Assembly (NCBI RefSeq): GCF_039696035.1
Contig: NZ_CP155567.1
Span: 2,413,001-2,477,000 of the forward strand
Source: Microbulbifer sp. SAOS-129_SWC
GTDB lineage: Bacteria; Pseudomonadota; Gammaproteobacteria; Pseudomonadales; Cellvibrionaceae
Direction of reading: 5' to 3'
Length of the DNA: 64,000 nt
The translations under genes and the position numbers were made by a program. Below are positions 63,720 through 64,000 of this stretch, one piece after another (the first letter of the stretch is position 1; each line of letters begins with the position of its first letter). The notes under the pieces were generated by a model. That model was not told the origin of the DNA, ran no database searches, and worked only from the letters and a program-made list of their open reading frames with translations.

Positions 63720-64000
63720 TCAGGGTGCGGTTGTCGTGAGGCCGTGCCTGCGCAACTTGTTCGCCACCGCGGTATGGGAAATACCCAGCCGTTTGGCCAA
63801 CTCGCGCGTCGAGTGGCATTCCGCCAGCAACTCCTGCAGCAGCGCGCGCTCGACCCGCGCCATGATCTGCCGATAATCCAGCCCGCGACTCCACGCCTGC
63901 CACGGCGGCAGGGCCCGCGCGTCGAGTTCCGGCAGATCGAGCGGCTCGATCGATTCGCTGCCGCGGCGCCGGCAGCGCTGCCTCGCGGCCAACAGGTAAT
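63720..64000 (-). CDS. tyrR: TyrR-type regulator, C-terminal end (5' part outside the window)
   Basis: Only the last 90 or so codons are present; the frame is open at the window edge. The end has CHSTRELAKRLGISHTAVANKLRRHGL, the TyrR/PhhR DNA-binding helix-turn-helix. Upstream of it lies the region linking to the AAA+ domain (LPELDARALPPWQ). TyrR-type proteins control aromatic amino acid genes. A DAHP synthase gene lies at 39205 in this window, but no TGTAAA-N6-TTTACA box was seen before it. Confidence 0.8.
   Translation of the reverse strand, partial: YLLAARQRCRRRGSESIEPLDLPELDARALPPWQAWSRGLDYRQIMARVERALLQELLAECHSTRELAKRLGISHTAVANKLRRHGLTTTAP

Overview
The window looks like a chromosome segment of a high-GC marine gammaproteobacterium. 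The gene orders yceD-rpmF-plsX-fabD-fabG-acpP-fabF-pabC-mltG, rluC/rne, yccA-tusDCBE and cysI-DUF934 are those of Pseudomonadales and Cellvibrionales. My best guess, from overall impression only, is a Microbulbifer-like organism. Most of the window is conserved housekeeping DNA. No phage, plasmid, CRISPR or intact insertion sequence was seen.

Layout. 1-7119 is the fatty-acid and cell-envelope operon on the minus strand, driven from a strong promoter beside yceD. 7189-13384 holds yceF (maf), a HAD phosphatase, rluC and a long structured leader followed by rne. 13546-14020 is a tRNA-Ser(UGA) gene trailed by decayed tandem copies of its 3' end and terminator. 14036-17377 has a truncated amidase gene, pgaD, pgaC and a TorF-like barrel. 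17674-24367 is a tightly coupled four-gene operon: a VTT/DedA-type membrane protein, an unrecognised six-hairpin-like protein, a GT4 glycosyltransferase and a phosphodiesterase fused to an EEP-nuclease-fold domain. This is the best candidate for an undescribed system, possibly in membrane lipid or glycolipid remodelling. 24529-26660 is yccA and tusDCBE.

26866-43961 contains yjbQ, trmA, the rmuC operon, murI, a two-subunit AddAB-like helicase-nuclease, a DAHP synthase gene, tpm, trxC, an APC permease and a siderophore-interacting ferric reductase with a well-defined promoter and paired operators. Two inverted REP pairs (28440-28575, 38821-38954), a MITE-like element (31461-31627) and a shared 20-mer lie between these genes. 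44091-49912 has hrpB, a GH114-like lipoprotein and a lower-GC accessory cluster of an ArsR-type regulator, NIPSNAP, ABM and DUF6058 genes.

49981-57563 is a sulfur and one-carbon block: nfuA, metH, DUF2970, a 38-codon membrane protein gene, cysI and DUF934. A 13-base motif is shared upstream of metH and cysI. 57736-64000 carries asnS, a large AT-rich calcium-repeat lipoprotein, a CaiB-type CoA-transferase, an Mpo1-like protein and the C-terminal end of tyrR.

Start codons were often moved inward from the longest reading frame, using Shine-Dalgarno (SD) position, gene overlap and family length. Family assignments come from recognising sequence motifs, not from a database search.
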